Origin: Mycobacterium paraterrae
GTDB taxonomy: Bacteria; Actinomycetota; Actinomycetes; Mycobacteriales; Mycobacteriaceae
Reading direction: 5' to 3'
Length of the DNA stretch: 64,000 nucleotides
NCBI RefSeq assembly: GCF_022430545.2
Contig: NZ_CP092488.2
Location: forward strand, 1,302,001 to 1,366,000
The position numbers were made by a program, and so were the translations under genes. The stretch's first letter is position 1; each line of letters starts with the position of its first letter. This document shows, piece after piece, positions 9,200-16,828 of this stretch. The notes below the pieces were generated by a model. The model worked only from the letters and a program-made list of their open reading frames with translations, had not been told where the DNA came from and did no database searches.

Positions 9200-10222
9200 A
9201 TGACCGACGACTGGCTGCTGGTGGAGACGCTGGGTAGGGAACCTGCCGTCGTCGCCGTGGGCCGTCGCCGGCAGGACCTCATCCCGGTAACGCGGTTTTT
9301 GAAGGGCACCGCGGGCCGCGCCGCTATCCAGTCCGCGATCGCAGAGTCGGTGGAGAGCAGCAAAGGTCTGGTGAGCATCACGCCCAAAAAGGCGCGAGTG
9401 ATCCGGACCGAGCCGGTGCTGATGTCCGATGGCCGCGTCCACGGCGTGCACGTCTGGAGCGGGCCGCCGGACCAGGACCCGCCCGAACGACCGATCCCGG
9501 GACCGCTGAAATGGGACATGACACTGGGTGTGGCCACCGATACCGCCGAGTCGCTGACCAACATGGGCCGCAACGTCGAGATGGCGGAGCCCGAGGAACG
9601 GGCCTTCGCCGAATGTTGGCCGTCGGGTGAGCTCAAGCACAACGAGGGGCGGGCCCTGGCCGCGGCGGTGCGGTTCGAACCGGGTCACACCATGTGTGAC
9701 ACCTGGGACGGTCGGGACTGGCAGGGTAACCCCATTCGCGTGAGTTTCGTGGTGCGCAACGCGCTCGAGGAAGGCGCCGACGGCCGCGAGCACATGGTCG
9801 CGCGGGGCATGAACTGGCGCGCCGAACCCGCTGAGCGATCCTGGCCATCGGACCGGCTGGCCCAGCAGATCCTGCGCGGACTAGCCCGGCCGGGAGTGCA
9901 CCGGGCATTGTTCGAACCACACACGTGGACGCTGCTGAAATGGCTCGACGCTCCGTGTCCCTTCTACGACTGGCGGCGCATCGCCGCCGACAGCCCGCGG
10001 ATACATCCCGACGACGAGGCCAAGCGAGCCGCCATGCGCGAGCAGTTCGACGCCACCGGCGCCGCATGCGGGGTGCTGCGGCTACCGGCGAACGACGGCG
10101 GATGGGTGCCGATCCATGTGACGGTCAACCGGATAGAACTCGACGACGAGACGTACGCCGGCCTGGTGTCGGTGCGGCTGCCGAGTCCGGCAGAGATCGC
10201 CGCGGCCGGACTTCCGAGTTAG
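9200..10222 (+). CDS. Rv3651-type conserved protein, probably PAS/GAF-like sensory fold
   Basis: A 340-residue cytosolic protein starting MTDDWLLVETLG, matching Rv3651 in length and place. The first two thirds contain the conserved VIRTEPV and GVHVWSGPP segments, the last third FYDWR and VPIHVTVNRIELD. The family is described as tandem sensory (PAS/GAF-like) domains without an output domain; no ligand is known to me. Its stop codon overlaps by 4 bp the end of the convergent tadG-like gene. PE_PGRS genes that intervene in M. tuberculosis are absent. Confidence 0.8.
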   Translation: MTDDWLLVETLGREPAVVAVGRRRQDLIPVTRFLKGTAGRAAIQSAIAESVESSKGLVSITPKKARVIRTEPVLMSDGRVHGVHVWSGPPDQDPPERPIPGPLKWDMTLGVATDTAESLTNMGRNVEMAEPEERAFAECWPSGELKHNEGRALAAAVRFEPGHTMCDTWDGRDWQGNPIRVSFVVRNALEEGADGREHMVARGMNWRAEPAERSWPSDRLAQQILRGLARPGVHRALFEPHTWTLLKWLDAPCPFYDWRRIAADSPRIHPDDEAKRAAMREQFDATGAACGVLRLPANDGGWVPIHVTVNRIELDDETYAGLVSVRLPSPAEIAAAGLPS

Positions 10223-10569
10223 ACCGGGCCGGCGCGGGCGGCGGCCCGCGCGTTGCCCCAGCGCGCGGTCACGCTGACCTCGACCGTGACCACGACGTCG
10301 AGGTCGTCGGCCACACAGCCGCTGTTGTTCACACGCATTGCCCGGGCCACCGCGGTGGCCCGCGCGCACGCGGCCTCGACCCCGGCCGGCATGCGCGCGG
10401 CGGCGGCCAGCGCGGCCAGATCGGCCGCGGCCTGAGCCCGGTGCCGGGCCACCACCGCGGCACCCAGCCAGGCGCTGCCCGCAGTGACGGTCAGCAACAC
10501 CACGACCATCGCCGCAGCGACGACCATCACCGACCCGCGCTCGTCACCGAGGCTCGACCGCCGCCACAC
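10219..10569 (-). CDS. TadG-like pilus-assembly protein (Rv3654c type)
   Basis: A 116-residue protein with one N-terminal hydrophobic helix (MVVAAAMVVVLLTVTAGSAW) followed by ARHRAQAAADLAALAAA, the hallmark of Rv3654c/TadG-like minor pseudopilins in Flp pilus loci. Start is taken as GTG at 10569, overlapping the tadE-like gene by 26 bp; a GTG-ATG pair at about residue 15 is the alternative. It is the last gene of the tad operon. With tadB, tadC and most of tadA gone it is unlikely to assemble into a pilus. Confidence 0.72.
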   Translation of the reverse strand: MWRRSSLGDERGSVMVVAAAMVVVLLTVTAGSAWLGAAVVARHRAQAAADLAALAAAARMPAGVEAACARATAVARAMRVNNSGCVADDLDVVVTVEVSVTARWGNARAAARAGPV

Positions 10570-10870
10570 CGGTCGCCGAAATACGCAACACGCGAAGCAC
10601 ATTCGGCCGCGCCGCCACGGTTGCGACGACGAAGTCCCCGTCGCGCCGGATTTGCACCGCAGCACCGGCGGGCGCGACGGCGCGGGCGGCCGCGACCGCC
10701 GAGCGCTCGTCGCCGCGGGCCGCCAGCCGGGCCGCTTCGCGCGCGGCATCGATGCAGCGGACTTCCAGCGACACCGCGGTGATGCCGGCCAGGCAGAGCA
10801 CGAGCACCGTGACCAGTGTCGCGACGCCGAACGCCGCCTCGACAGTGGTCGCACCGGCGTCACCAGCTAG
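10544..10870 (-). CDS. TadE-like pseudopilin (Rv3655c type), start uncertain
   Basis: The frame contains GATTVEAAFGVATLV followed by a hydrophobic helix and RCIDAAREAARLAARGD, the TadE pattern in which a Glu five residues into the helix is needed for assembly. About 108 codons run to the TGA at 10544. No ATG, GTG or TTG occurs in frame between the end of the flp fragment and the TadE motif; the nearest in-frame start is GTG at 11011, outside the homologous region. The true start may be non-canonical, or the gene may be damaged. Boundary given from the conserved segment. Confidence 0.6.
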   Translation of the reverse strand, partial: LAGDAGATTVEAAFGVATLVTVLVLCLAGITAVSLEVRCIDAAREAARLAARGDERSAVAAARAVAPAGAAVQIRRDGDFVVATVAARPNVLRVLRISATGVAAVEPR

Positions 10871-11022
10871 GTCTTGGTGTTGAGGGCCCGGGTGACGATG
10901 CTCGTCAGGGCCGAGACGATCGAGTCGCCCGTCACGACGGCGTAGAGAATCGCCGCGAAGGCCGCGGCGGCGATGGTCCCGATGGCGTATTCGATTGTGG
11001 AGCAGTAGCACCGCGCCTTCAA
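10867..11022 (-). pseudogene. flp: Headless Flp prepilin (Rv3656c type)
   Basis: The C-terminal part of a Flp prepilin is intact: STIEYAIGTIAAAAFAAILY, then VVTGDSIVSALTSIV. In intact genes the helix is preceded by a short leader ending in Gly, cleaved before Met-Ser-Thr-x-Glu-Tyr. Here residues upstream of STIEY read CYC, with no leader, no Gly cleavage site and no ATG or GTG; only a TTG at 11022 is in frame. The break at about 11004 is the left junction of the accessory island. Confidence 0.75.
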
Positions 11023-11170
11023 CCGGGTCGATCGCGGCCGCTTTCTTAAAAAGAAGAATTGCGGCCTACCAGCGCGTATCCTGCGTTTTCATCACAATTT
11101 GGTTACTGTCTCTCTCAGCCGGGCAAACATGCACAGTAAGGGGATGTTTTCTTGAGGCGGAGCGAACGTA

Positions 11171-11260
11171 ATGCCTGATCAAGCCGGTTTTTTGAAGCTC
11201 GTCAACGTCGCGCACCTACGATCGAGAGTATTCGTCCCACGAGAACAAGGCCGCAGATGA
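11171..11260 (+). CDS. Candidate 29-residue leader peptide ORF
   Basis: An ATG preceded by GAGGCGGAGCG opens a 29-codon frame (MPDQAGFLKLVNVAHLRSRV and on) whose TGA overlaps the ATG of the following membrane-protein gene as ATGA. This is the arrangement of a translationally coupled leader or a small first gene of an operon. It is short, so chance cannot be excluded. Confidence 0.4.
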   Translation: MPDQAGFLKLVNVAHLRSRVFVPREQGRR

Positions 11261-11919
11261 CGCAAGGGATCGTCCCTCATCCGAGCACAGAACAACGCCG
11301 TTCCATCGGCCGATTCTTCGGCCTTCGTCGCCCAGCTGCGGGCGTAACACGCGCACAGGCCGCGATGCTGGCCCAGCAGAACAGGGCGGCTCAGACCGCT
11401 ACGGATGAGTCCGCCAAGCTCTACAAAGTCGCGTTCGACGAGTCCGTACGAACCTTGGAGCAGCAGACCAGCGAACTGTCAGCTATTCGGCAGCGGCTCG
11501 TGCAGTTCCTCGCCTTTGTAGGAACGGCGACCGCTTTCCTCGTCGGTACCAGCCTGAAACCCGAGACCACGGCGAGCCCGCGCGGGCATTGGTTCATGCC
11601 CCTGTGCATTGCGGGCACGGCGGCGATGGCGATGACGCTCGTTCTCACCCTGATCCTGCTGTATCCCAAGTTAACTGAGCTCACGGTCGTATCGAGCGCC
11701 CGGGACATTCTCGACGGCATCCACCGCGATGTTTCCCCAACCAACACCGAGGCCCATCTTCTTCACGACTTGGCTTGGTATTACGACGGATACGTCAAGG
11801 AGAACGCGCCGATTCTCACAAGGGCTCGGTGGATTTACTTCTCAGCCATTGGTGCGGGTGCAATTCAACTCGGAATCTGGATTGCCTTGGTTTGGACGCA
11901 GGTGAGCCCTGTTCAATAA
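11257..11919 (+). CDS. Three-TM membrane protein with N-terminal coiled coil, island-encoded
   Basis: A 220-residue protein I do not recognise. Residues 38-85 look like an amphipathic, Gln- and Glu-rich coiled coil (SVRTLEQQTSELSAIRQRL). TM1 is at about 87-104 (FLAFVGTATAFLVGTS), TM2 at about 117-140 and TM3 at about 197-216. A 55-residue cytosolic-looking loop (SARDILDGIHRDVSPTNTEA) separates TM2 and TM3. The layout recalls SLATT-like membrane modules of defence and conflict systems, but no motif proves this. Only 34 bp separate it from the L23-like gene downstream, so the two are probably co-transcribed. Confidence 0.7.
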   Translation: MTQGIVPHPSTEQRRSIGRFFGLRRPAAGVTRAQAAMLAQQNRAAQTATDESAKLYKVAFDESVRTLEQQTSELSAIRQRLVQFLAFVGTATAFLVGTSLKPETTASPRGHWFMPLCIAGTAAMAMTLVLTLILLYPKLTELTVVSSARDILDGIHRDVSPTNTEAHLLHDLAWYYDGYVKENAPILTRARWIYFSAIGAGAIQLGIWIALVWTQVSPVQ

Positions 11920-11953
11920 TGTCCAGATCTAAGACAACTCAATCAGTGGGGGA

Positions 11954-12400
11954 ATGGTGACGAGGGCGAAGGAGCCGGGGCGTAGGCGGCCGACGCCGCC
12001 TCCGCTCCCGTCGCCCAAAGACCCGAAAGACCCTCCGCCCGGCCAAGATCCGTACGGCACACCCCCCGGTCGAGGACCGGGAATCAAGGGTCCGACCGCA
12101 ATCAACGTGGTCGATCCACGCGACATCATCTTGGAGCCGGTCATCTCGGAGAAGTCCTACAGTTTGATCGAAGACAACGTGTACACCTTCCTCGTGCGCC
12201 CTGACTCGAACAAGACGCAGATCAAGATTGCGATCGAAAACATCTTTTCGGTCAAGGTGGCTGCGGTGAACACGTCGAACCGCTACGGCAAACGTAAGCG
12301 CACTCGTCGCGGCTACGGACAACGAAGGAGCACTAAGCGCGCCATCGTCACGCTTGCTCCCGGACAAGCACCCATCGACATCTTCAGCGTGGGCACATAA
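11954..12400 (+). CDS. rplW: Ribosomal protein L23 paralogue with proline-rich N-terminal extension
   Basis: Residues about 53-148 are a complete bacterial L23: VDPRDIILEPVISEKSYS, DNVYTFLVRPDSNKTQIKIA, FSVKVAAVNT, then the basic loop GKRKRTRRGYGQRRSTKRAI and the ending LAPGQAPIDIF. It closely resembles mycobacterial RplW. Unlike RplW it carries an extra 50 or so residues of Pro, Lys, Gly and Arg at the N-terminus, and it lies outside the S10 operon in an accessory island. L23 sits at the ribosomal exit tunnel, where SRP and trigger factor dock. Start is ATG 11954 or GTG 11957, just after GGGGGA. Whether it enters ribosomes is unknown. Confidence 0.9.
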   Translation: MVTRAKEPGRRRPTPPPLPSPKDPKDPPPGQDPYGTPPGRGPGIKGPTAINVVDPRDIILEPVISEKSYSLIEDNVYTFLVRPDSNKTQIKIAIENIFSVKVAAVNTSNRYGKRKRTRRGYGQRRSTKRAIVTLAPGQAPIDIFSVGT

Positions 12401-12426
12401 CTACATCCTCAGGCCAAGTTTTCGCT

Positions 12427-12840
12427 TCATAGGGCTACCTCGGTCTCGCGCCGCCACAGCGCGTTCAGGCGGTGGTATTCGGCATCGTCATTCCCGTTGG
12501 GAGGGAGCAGGTTCCACCTCGCGGCTAACCGCTGGACAAGGGTGGCCTCTATCTGCTCCGTGGTCGCCACAAGTCGACCCCGGCGGCGGTGCCCGGCGGG
12601 GCTGATCGCGGCGGCGGACTTGTTGTTAGTCCCCATTTCGGGCCTGCTCTGTATGGGACCCACCGTGCGGCGGCAGCGACATTCGCATTCGACGTTGAGC
12701 TGGTCCCAGGCCCGCCGGCCCGCCGCTTTGAGGCCAGTAGCGGCCGGCCTTGGGATGGGTATTTGCTCGGTTTCTGCGACCGTTGTGGCGTCCCTTGAGC
12801 CTCGGATTCTTTTCCAGATCCACTGATTGCGGTCTGGCGA
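12427..12840 (-). pseudogene. Degraded fragment, possibly phage small-terminase-like
   Basis: One open minus-strand frame has protein-like segments. PRPAATGLKAAGRRAWDQL resembles the start of P27-type phage small terminase subunits. A second, TTEQIEATLVQRLAARWN, ends in LNALWRRETEVAL and a stop at 12427. The middle (RCRRTVGPIQSRPEMG) looks out of frame, and there is no good start. I read it as prophage debris; the terminase link is a weak motif match. Confidence 0.3.
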
Positions 12841-13282
12841 CGGATTTGCTTGTCGTTGAAAATCACCGGAGCCGATGCGTCACACGCATGAGGGCAGACG
12901 CATTACCAACCGATCGGACACGCCCCCGGAGGGGGTGCTCCCCCTGGGGTACGGGGAGCGAGCGGCCGCCCCCTAGCCCGGTGTCACCCCCCAAGCCACC
13001 CCCTGTGCCCAGGGCGAGGAGGTGGGCGAGAGCCTGTGCCCTGCACCGAACACACCCACGCCCCCACTACCCCTGCGCGGGGGTAGGCCCACCGGTGCCC
13101 TGCCCTTGCCGTCAGGAGCAGGGCTGCCTACACACCTGACCAGGTAAGGCCAGGCCCACGCCCCGAGGGGGTGCCGGCCCCCATGCGCCACGCAGGCGGA
13201 CGCGGCGGGGCTGGCTGGGCAACTGGAGCCGCCGCGTGGCGTTACGCCCTGGCGGGTCGGCAGTCGTGGCTACGATGCCCGC
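12841..13282. other. GC-rich non-coding stretch with short inverted repeats
   Basis: 442 bp without a supported gene. Runs of C and G (for example CCCCCGGAGGGGG near 12926) and many short hairpins give it a different texture from core DNA and resemble plasmid or phage intergenic sequence. It ends at the 5' fragment of the gene broken by the IS element. Confidence 0.4.
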
Positions 13283-13302
13283 ATGGCACAGCGGGTGGCG
13301 GT
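13283..13302 (+). pseudogene. 5' fragment (first 6-7 codons) of gene split by IS21 element
   Basis: ATG at 13283 encodes MAQRVA plus two bases of a Val codon, then the IS begins. Joining base 13302 to 15947 after removing the IS and one copy of the 6-bp duplication restores an uninterrupted frame of 208 codons with the 15947-16553 segment. Confidence 0.75.
13297..13302. repeat. Left target-site duplication of the IS21 element
   Basis: GGCGGT immediately precedes the IS left end and is repeated immediately after its right end at 15941-15946. A 6-bp duplication is within the usual range for IS21-family transposition. Confidence 0.8.
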
Positions 13303-13396
13303 TGTCAATGGACAGCTGAAACTGCCCGTGGGCGGACATGAGAACTGCCCGTAGGTGGCCAATAAGAACTGCCCAGTGGCGGACACGAATCTGCCC
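13303..13396. repeat. IS21 left-end transposase-binding repeats (four copies)
   Basis: Four units ending in CTGCCC: three end ACTGCCC and the fourth TCTGCCC. Spacing is 22-25 bp. The preceding part of each is a variant of GGCGGACATGA. Confidence 0.75.
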
Positions 13397-13433
13397 ATTA
13401 GGGTGTGTCCGCCACCGGTGGTTGAGGCCGTTG

Positions 13434-14210
13434 TCAGCTCAAGGGTTTGACTCCCTTCCCGTGCAGGGCTTGGGCCAGCCGCACGGAGTCTCCGCTGGTC
13501 TGGCACAGGTGCGCGTGATGCAGCAGCCGGTCCACGGTGGCAGTCGCCAACGTCTTGGGCATCAGCTCATCGAAACCACTGGGGTGCAGGTTCGATGAGA
13601 TCGCCACCGAGCGCCGTTCATAGGCGGCCTCGACGATGCGGTAGAGCCCTTCAGCGGCATCGGCACCGACGGGCAACAGTCCAACGTCGTCAATCACCAC
13701 GAGCTCGGCACGCACGATCTTGGCCACGGCCTTGCCCAACGAATCGTCAGCGCGGTGCGCCCGAACCAGGACCCCGATCTGCTCGAGGGTGAACCACGCC
13801 ACCGGCATCCCGGCTTCGATGACCTTCTGCCCCAACGCTTCGAGGAAGAACGTCTTGCCGGTGCCAGCGGGCCCGCAGACCACCAGGTTCTCCCGACGAC
13901 CCACCCACTCCAGGGTCTGTAGCGCCTGCTGGGTCGGTAACGGGATCGACGACGCATTGGGGTCCCACACGTCGAATGTCTTCCCGGTCGGGAAGCCGGC
14001 GGCTTTGCGGCGGGCGGCCAGCATGGACCGGGCCCGGCCGGCGGACTCCTCGGTCAGCAGCGCTTTGATCACCTCGGTGGGGTCCCAGCGTTGAGCTCGG
14101 GCAGTGGCCAGCACGTCGGCGGCGATCGCGCGGGCGTGCGGCAACCGCAGCCCACGCATCAGCGCTTCGACGTCGGCGGGTAGCGACGCGGTGGTCGTGG
14201 TGGTAGTCAC
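13434..14210 (-). CDS. istB: IS21 helper ATPase IstB
   Basis: A 258-residue AAA+ ATPase related to DnaC. The Walker A is GPAGTGKT at about residue 115 and Walker B is LVVIDDVGLLP at about 176. It assists the IstA transposase by selecting and presenting target DNA. Its GTG start at 14210 overlaps the istA stop as GTGA, the coupled arrangement usual in this family. Full length. Confidence 0.93.
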   Translation of the reverse strand: MTTTTTTASLPADVEALMRGLRLPHARAIAADVLATARAQRWDPTEVIKALLTEESAGRARSMLAARRKAAGFPTGKTFDVWDPNASSIPLPTQQALQTLEWVGRRENLVVCGPAGTGKTFFLEALGQKVIEAGMPVAWFTLEQIGVLVRAHRADDSLGKAVAKIVRAELVVIDDVGLLPVGADAAEGLYRIVEAAYERRSVAISSNLHPSGFDELMPKTLATATVDRLLHHAHLCQTSGDSVRLAQALHGKGVKPLS

Positions 14211-15724
14211 GCGATGCCTGCCTCGTCAGCGTCGATAACGTTGCGGCCGAATAAGTTCCACCCACTGGTTCCTTGCGCCAGGGAGGTGTCTTCGTCGGCG
14301 CCGCGGCGAGTGGTGTCCATGCCCTTGCTGGCGAGGATGGAATCAAGGTCACCGGTGGCGAAGCGACCGTGCACGCCAGCATGCCCGAGCGCCCAGTCGA
14401 CATCGGCGCGGCCGGTTAACGCCGACAGTTCCACCGCGTGGGCCATCTTCTGCAGGATCCGTTCGGTGCCGACGGCGGCGGCTTCTTTGAGCCACACCGC
14501 CGCACCCGGCCCCAGCGCCAGGAAGGTCTGCTCACTGACAGTGCGGGCCCGCACCCGGTAATCACCGGGCACCTTGTCCCGATGCTCAGGGAAGTGGTCA
14601 TCGTTGATGGCGGGACTACCGGGGGCGGCGCGGCGATGCCGCGCCACCTCCACCGGGCCGCCGCCATCAAGAGCGCAGATCACCACCTCATCGGTGCCGT
14701 CGTGGTCACGGATCCACACTGTCTGGCCCAGAAGAGTTGCGGGCAGCGAGTATTGGCAGTGGTCGAAGGTGACCATCGGGGTGTTGTCGGGAACCCGGCG
14801 GGTCACCCCCAACGCGGCGGTGTGGGGCAGGTCAGGAACCGCGTGCAGGGCCGGGCGTTCCTGAATGAGCATCTCGGCCGGCCGGCGTCCCGTGATCCGG
14901 TGCACGCGGGCGTTGATCTCGGTGGTGAAACCGGCGCATGCGGCTTCGACGTCGGCGAACGAGTCGTACTGCGGCAGGAGGTTGGTCTCAGTAGGCACGA
15001 TGTCGGCTTTGGCGAGCTTCACCGCGTTCTCCACCCCACCCTTGGTGGCTGGGTCGGCGGGTTCACACGTCAGCACCGAAAGGCCGTAGTAGCGGCCGAA
15101 GGTGACCGCGGCCCGGTTGCGGACCGGAACTCCGGCGATGTGTCCAGTGGTGACGGTCTTCTCGTTGTCGGTGAGCAGGTAGGTCGGAGCACCACCGACG
15201 ATGCGAAAGATGCGGTCCAGGCCGGCGAAGACACTGGGTGCGGTGCGGTCCCGCAAAGCCACCACGACGCGGTAGCGGCTCCACGCCAGCCACGCCACGA
15301 GCAGCACGATCTTGCGGCCGGCGACAAGGGGGCCGTCGGCGAAGTCGTACTGTAGCCACAGTCCTGGCTCGGTGATCCAGGGCCGGTGCACGCGTGTATT
15401 GCCAAGGCGCCATTGCGCTTTGATCTCCGCCAACGAACGGCGGGTGGTGCGGTCGGTGCCGGTGTAGCCCAACGCCACCAGCTTGTCGTGGGCTTTGTCG
15501 CCGCGGATCTTGCCCTTCGAATCAGCGACCCAGGTTTCCAGCAGGTCGCGCCAATCATCGATCATCCGGGCCCGCCGCGTGGCCGGGGGCAGCCCAGCGT
15601 TGCGATCCTCGACCGCTTTCTTCACGGTGTGGTGCGAGCACCCACACAGCTCGGCCGCGGCGCGGTAGGACCCGGTCAGGTCGTAGGCATTGAGTATTTC
15701 CATGAGTTCTCCGTCAGACTTCAA
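14207..15724 (-). CDS. istA: IS21 transposase IstA
   Basis: About 505 residues from the TTG at 15724, preferred because AGGAGAG lies 6-12 bp upstream and the product then starts LKSDGELMEILNAYDLTGS as in relatives. A helix-turn-helix (AAELCGCSHHTVKK) lies near residue 25. The DDE integrase core follows: WLQYDFADGP, then LLTDNEKTV, then KGGVENAVKLAKADI. The frame is uninterrupted, so the enzyme is probably functional. Confidence 0.92.
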   Translation of the reverse strand: MKSDGELMEILNAYDLTGSYRAAAELCGCSHHTVKKAVEDRNAGLPPATRRARMIDDWRDLLETWVADSKGKIRGDKAHDKLVALGYTGTDRTTRRSLAEIKAQWRLGNTRVHRPWITEPGLWLQYDFADGPLVAGRKIVLLVAWLAWSRYRVVVALRDRTAPSVFAGLDRIFRIVGGAPTYLLTDNEKTVTTGHIAGVPVRNRAAVTFGRYYGLSVLTCEPADPATKGGVENAVKLAKADIVPTETNLLPQYDSFADVEAACAGFTTEINARVHRITGRRPAEMLIQERPALHAVPDLPHTAALGVTRRVPDNTPMVTFDHCQYSLPATLLGQTVWIRDHDGTDEVVICALDGGGPVEVARHRRAAPGSPAINDDHFPEHRDKVPGDYRVRARTVSEQTFLALGPGAAVWLKEAAAVGTERILQKMAHAVELSALTGRADVDWALGHAGVHGRFATGDLDSILASKGMDTTRRGADEDTSLAQGTSGWNLFGRNVIDADEAGIA

Positions 15725-15825
15725 GTAGGTCTCTCCTGGGGTTGTCGGGTCGACTAGGCATCGACATCGAAACCGCAGGAGAGGCCGCCCCAGCGCAGAC
15801 GCGCCGAACGACATCAAGTAGGTCT

Positions 15826-15940
15826 GGGCAGATTCATGGCCGCCTGCGGGCACTTTCGTATCCGCCGGTGGGCAGTTCTTATTGGCCGCGAACGGGCACT
15901 TTCATGTCCGCCAGTGGGCAGTTTTTCATGTCCGCCGACA
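15826..15940. repeat. IS21 right-end transposase-binding repeats (five copies)
   Basis: On the minus strand five units ending in ACTGCCC, GTGCCC or TCTGCCC follow one another, mirroring the left end. The outermost begins TGTCGGCGGACATGAA. Confidence 0.75.
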
Positions 15941-15946
15941 GGCGGT
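15941..15946. repeat. Right target-site duplication of the IS21 element
   Basis: GGCGGT directly follows the right end of the IS and matches 13297-13302. Confidence 0.8.
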
Positions 15947-16553
15947 CACAGTCGACCTCGGCGCTGGTGCGCCGATCGAAGTAGTTCGTCAGGTGATTGA
16001 CAACCTCGACACCGCTTGTCAGTTCGGCGGTGCGCTCCAATACCAGGCGGCTCGGGTGCAAGCGGAACTAGCGATCCTTCGCAGGCCCAGCGCTTGGGTC
16101 GAAGGCCCCGCATACGAGGACTACCAATTCCCTTGGAAGTTCGGCGGACTGCCGCAGGCCATATTGGACGCCGCAACTGCGAGGTATCTTGCGGAGACGA
16201 ACGTGGTGCAGGAGACGTTGACAACGGTCGAGAGCATCCGATATTCGAATCCGATCGAGATCGTCCTAGGTGCGGCGATGTTGACGGCAGTTGTAGTCTT
16301 GCGGACCGTCCGCGACTGGCCATCTCGCCGACGACTCAATGATGCTGTTGCCGACGACGCGCGGAACATTGTCCTGGCCCGTAAGGAACTTCGCGATGCT
16401 CTGGTACGCAACGTTATCGACGGCAACATTCCCATCGGTTCGCAGCAGATTGAGGAACTGCTCACGCTTGATGTCACGAGGGCGTTGACCGCGCTCGGTG
16501 ACTCGCAGATCACTCTGCAAGAGCTGGAGGGAACGGACAAATCGAACAGCTAA
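15947..16553 (+). pseudogene. 3' part of IS-split gene: single-TM helical protein of unknown function
   Basis: With its first codons at 13283-13302 this was a 208-residue protein. Features are an N-terminal helical region (APIEVVRQVIDNLDTACQ), a middle segment with EDYQFPWKFGGLPQAIL, one TM helix at about 125-145 (NPIEIVLGAAMLTAVVVL), and a charged C-terminal helical region (DDARNIVLARKELRDAL). I do not recognise the family. The IS now supplies a foreign upstream sequence; an in-frame ATG at 15882 inside the IS end could still yield a near-full-length fusion if transcribed. I therefore call it disrupted, not certainly dead. Confidence 0.7.
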
Positions 16554-16573
16554 TCGCCGCGTTTAGTTGCCTC

Positions 16574-16828
16574 TCACTGTTCGTCGGTGATACCGACCGC
16601 CAACCCTAATCCCTGCACCTGATCGGGTATTAGGCGGTACTCGGGCCAGGCGTCCGAGGCTGCAACCGCTGTGGACCACAGCTCTGCGGCGAGGCCCGTA
16701 GCCGCCTTGGCGTGGTCGATCGCAACCTTCGCGCTTATACGGTGGTCGGCTGGAGTACTTTCGGCCTCGGACCCGGCTTCCACGCCGTCGTCGCTGGTGC
16801 GGTTGCCCGGTCGGGCAGATCGAAGCAC
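16574..16828 (-). CDS. Hypothetical small acidic protein
   Basis: An 84-codon frame from GTG 16828 with coding-like composition (KVAIDHAKAATGLAAELWST) and no membrane segment. It lies downstream of, and on the same strand as, the type VII substrate operon, so it may be its last gene. A 64-codon ORF at 16865-17059, whose ATG directly abuts the preceding stop, bridges the gap but looks less convincing. Function unknown. Confidence 0.45.
   Translation of the reverse strand: MLRSARPGNRTSDDGVEAGSEAESTPADHRISAKVAIDHAKAATGLAAELWSTAVAASDAWPEYRLIPDQVQGLGLAVGITDEQ

Larger units (their letters stand above)
13303..15940 (-). mobile_element. IS21-family insertion sequence, complete (2,638 bp)
   Basis: Both ends begin with TGTC when read inward and share GGACA and GAAA-ACTGCCC positions. 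Each carries several copies of an about 22-bp unit (GGCGGACATGA-N-ACTGCCC) typical of IS21 transposase-binding sites. Inside are overlapping istA and istB genes reading leftward. The perfect 6-bp flanking duplication and intact genes suggest a recent, potentially active insertion. Confidence 0.92.

Noticed and set aside
14438..15355. Long plus-strand ORF of 305 codons
   Set aside because: Antisense shadow of istA; low-complexity Gly/Arg/Val content and no start context.
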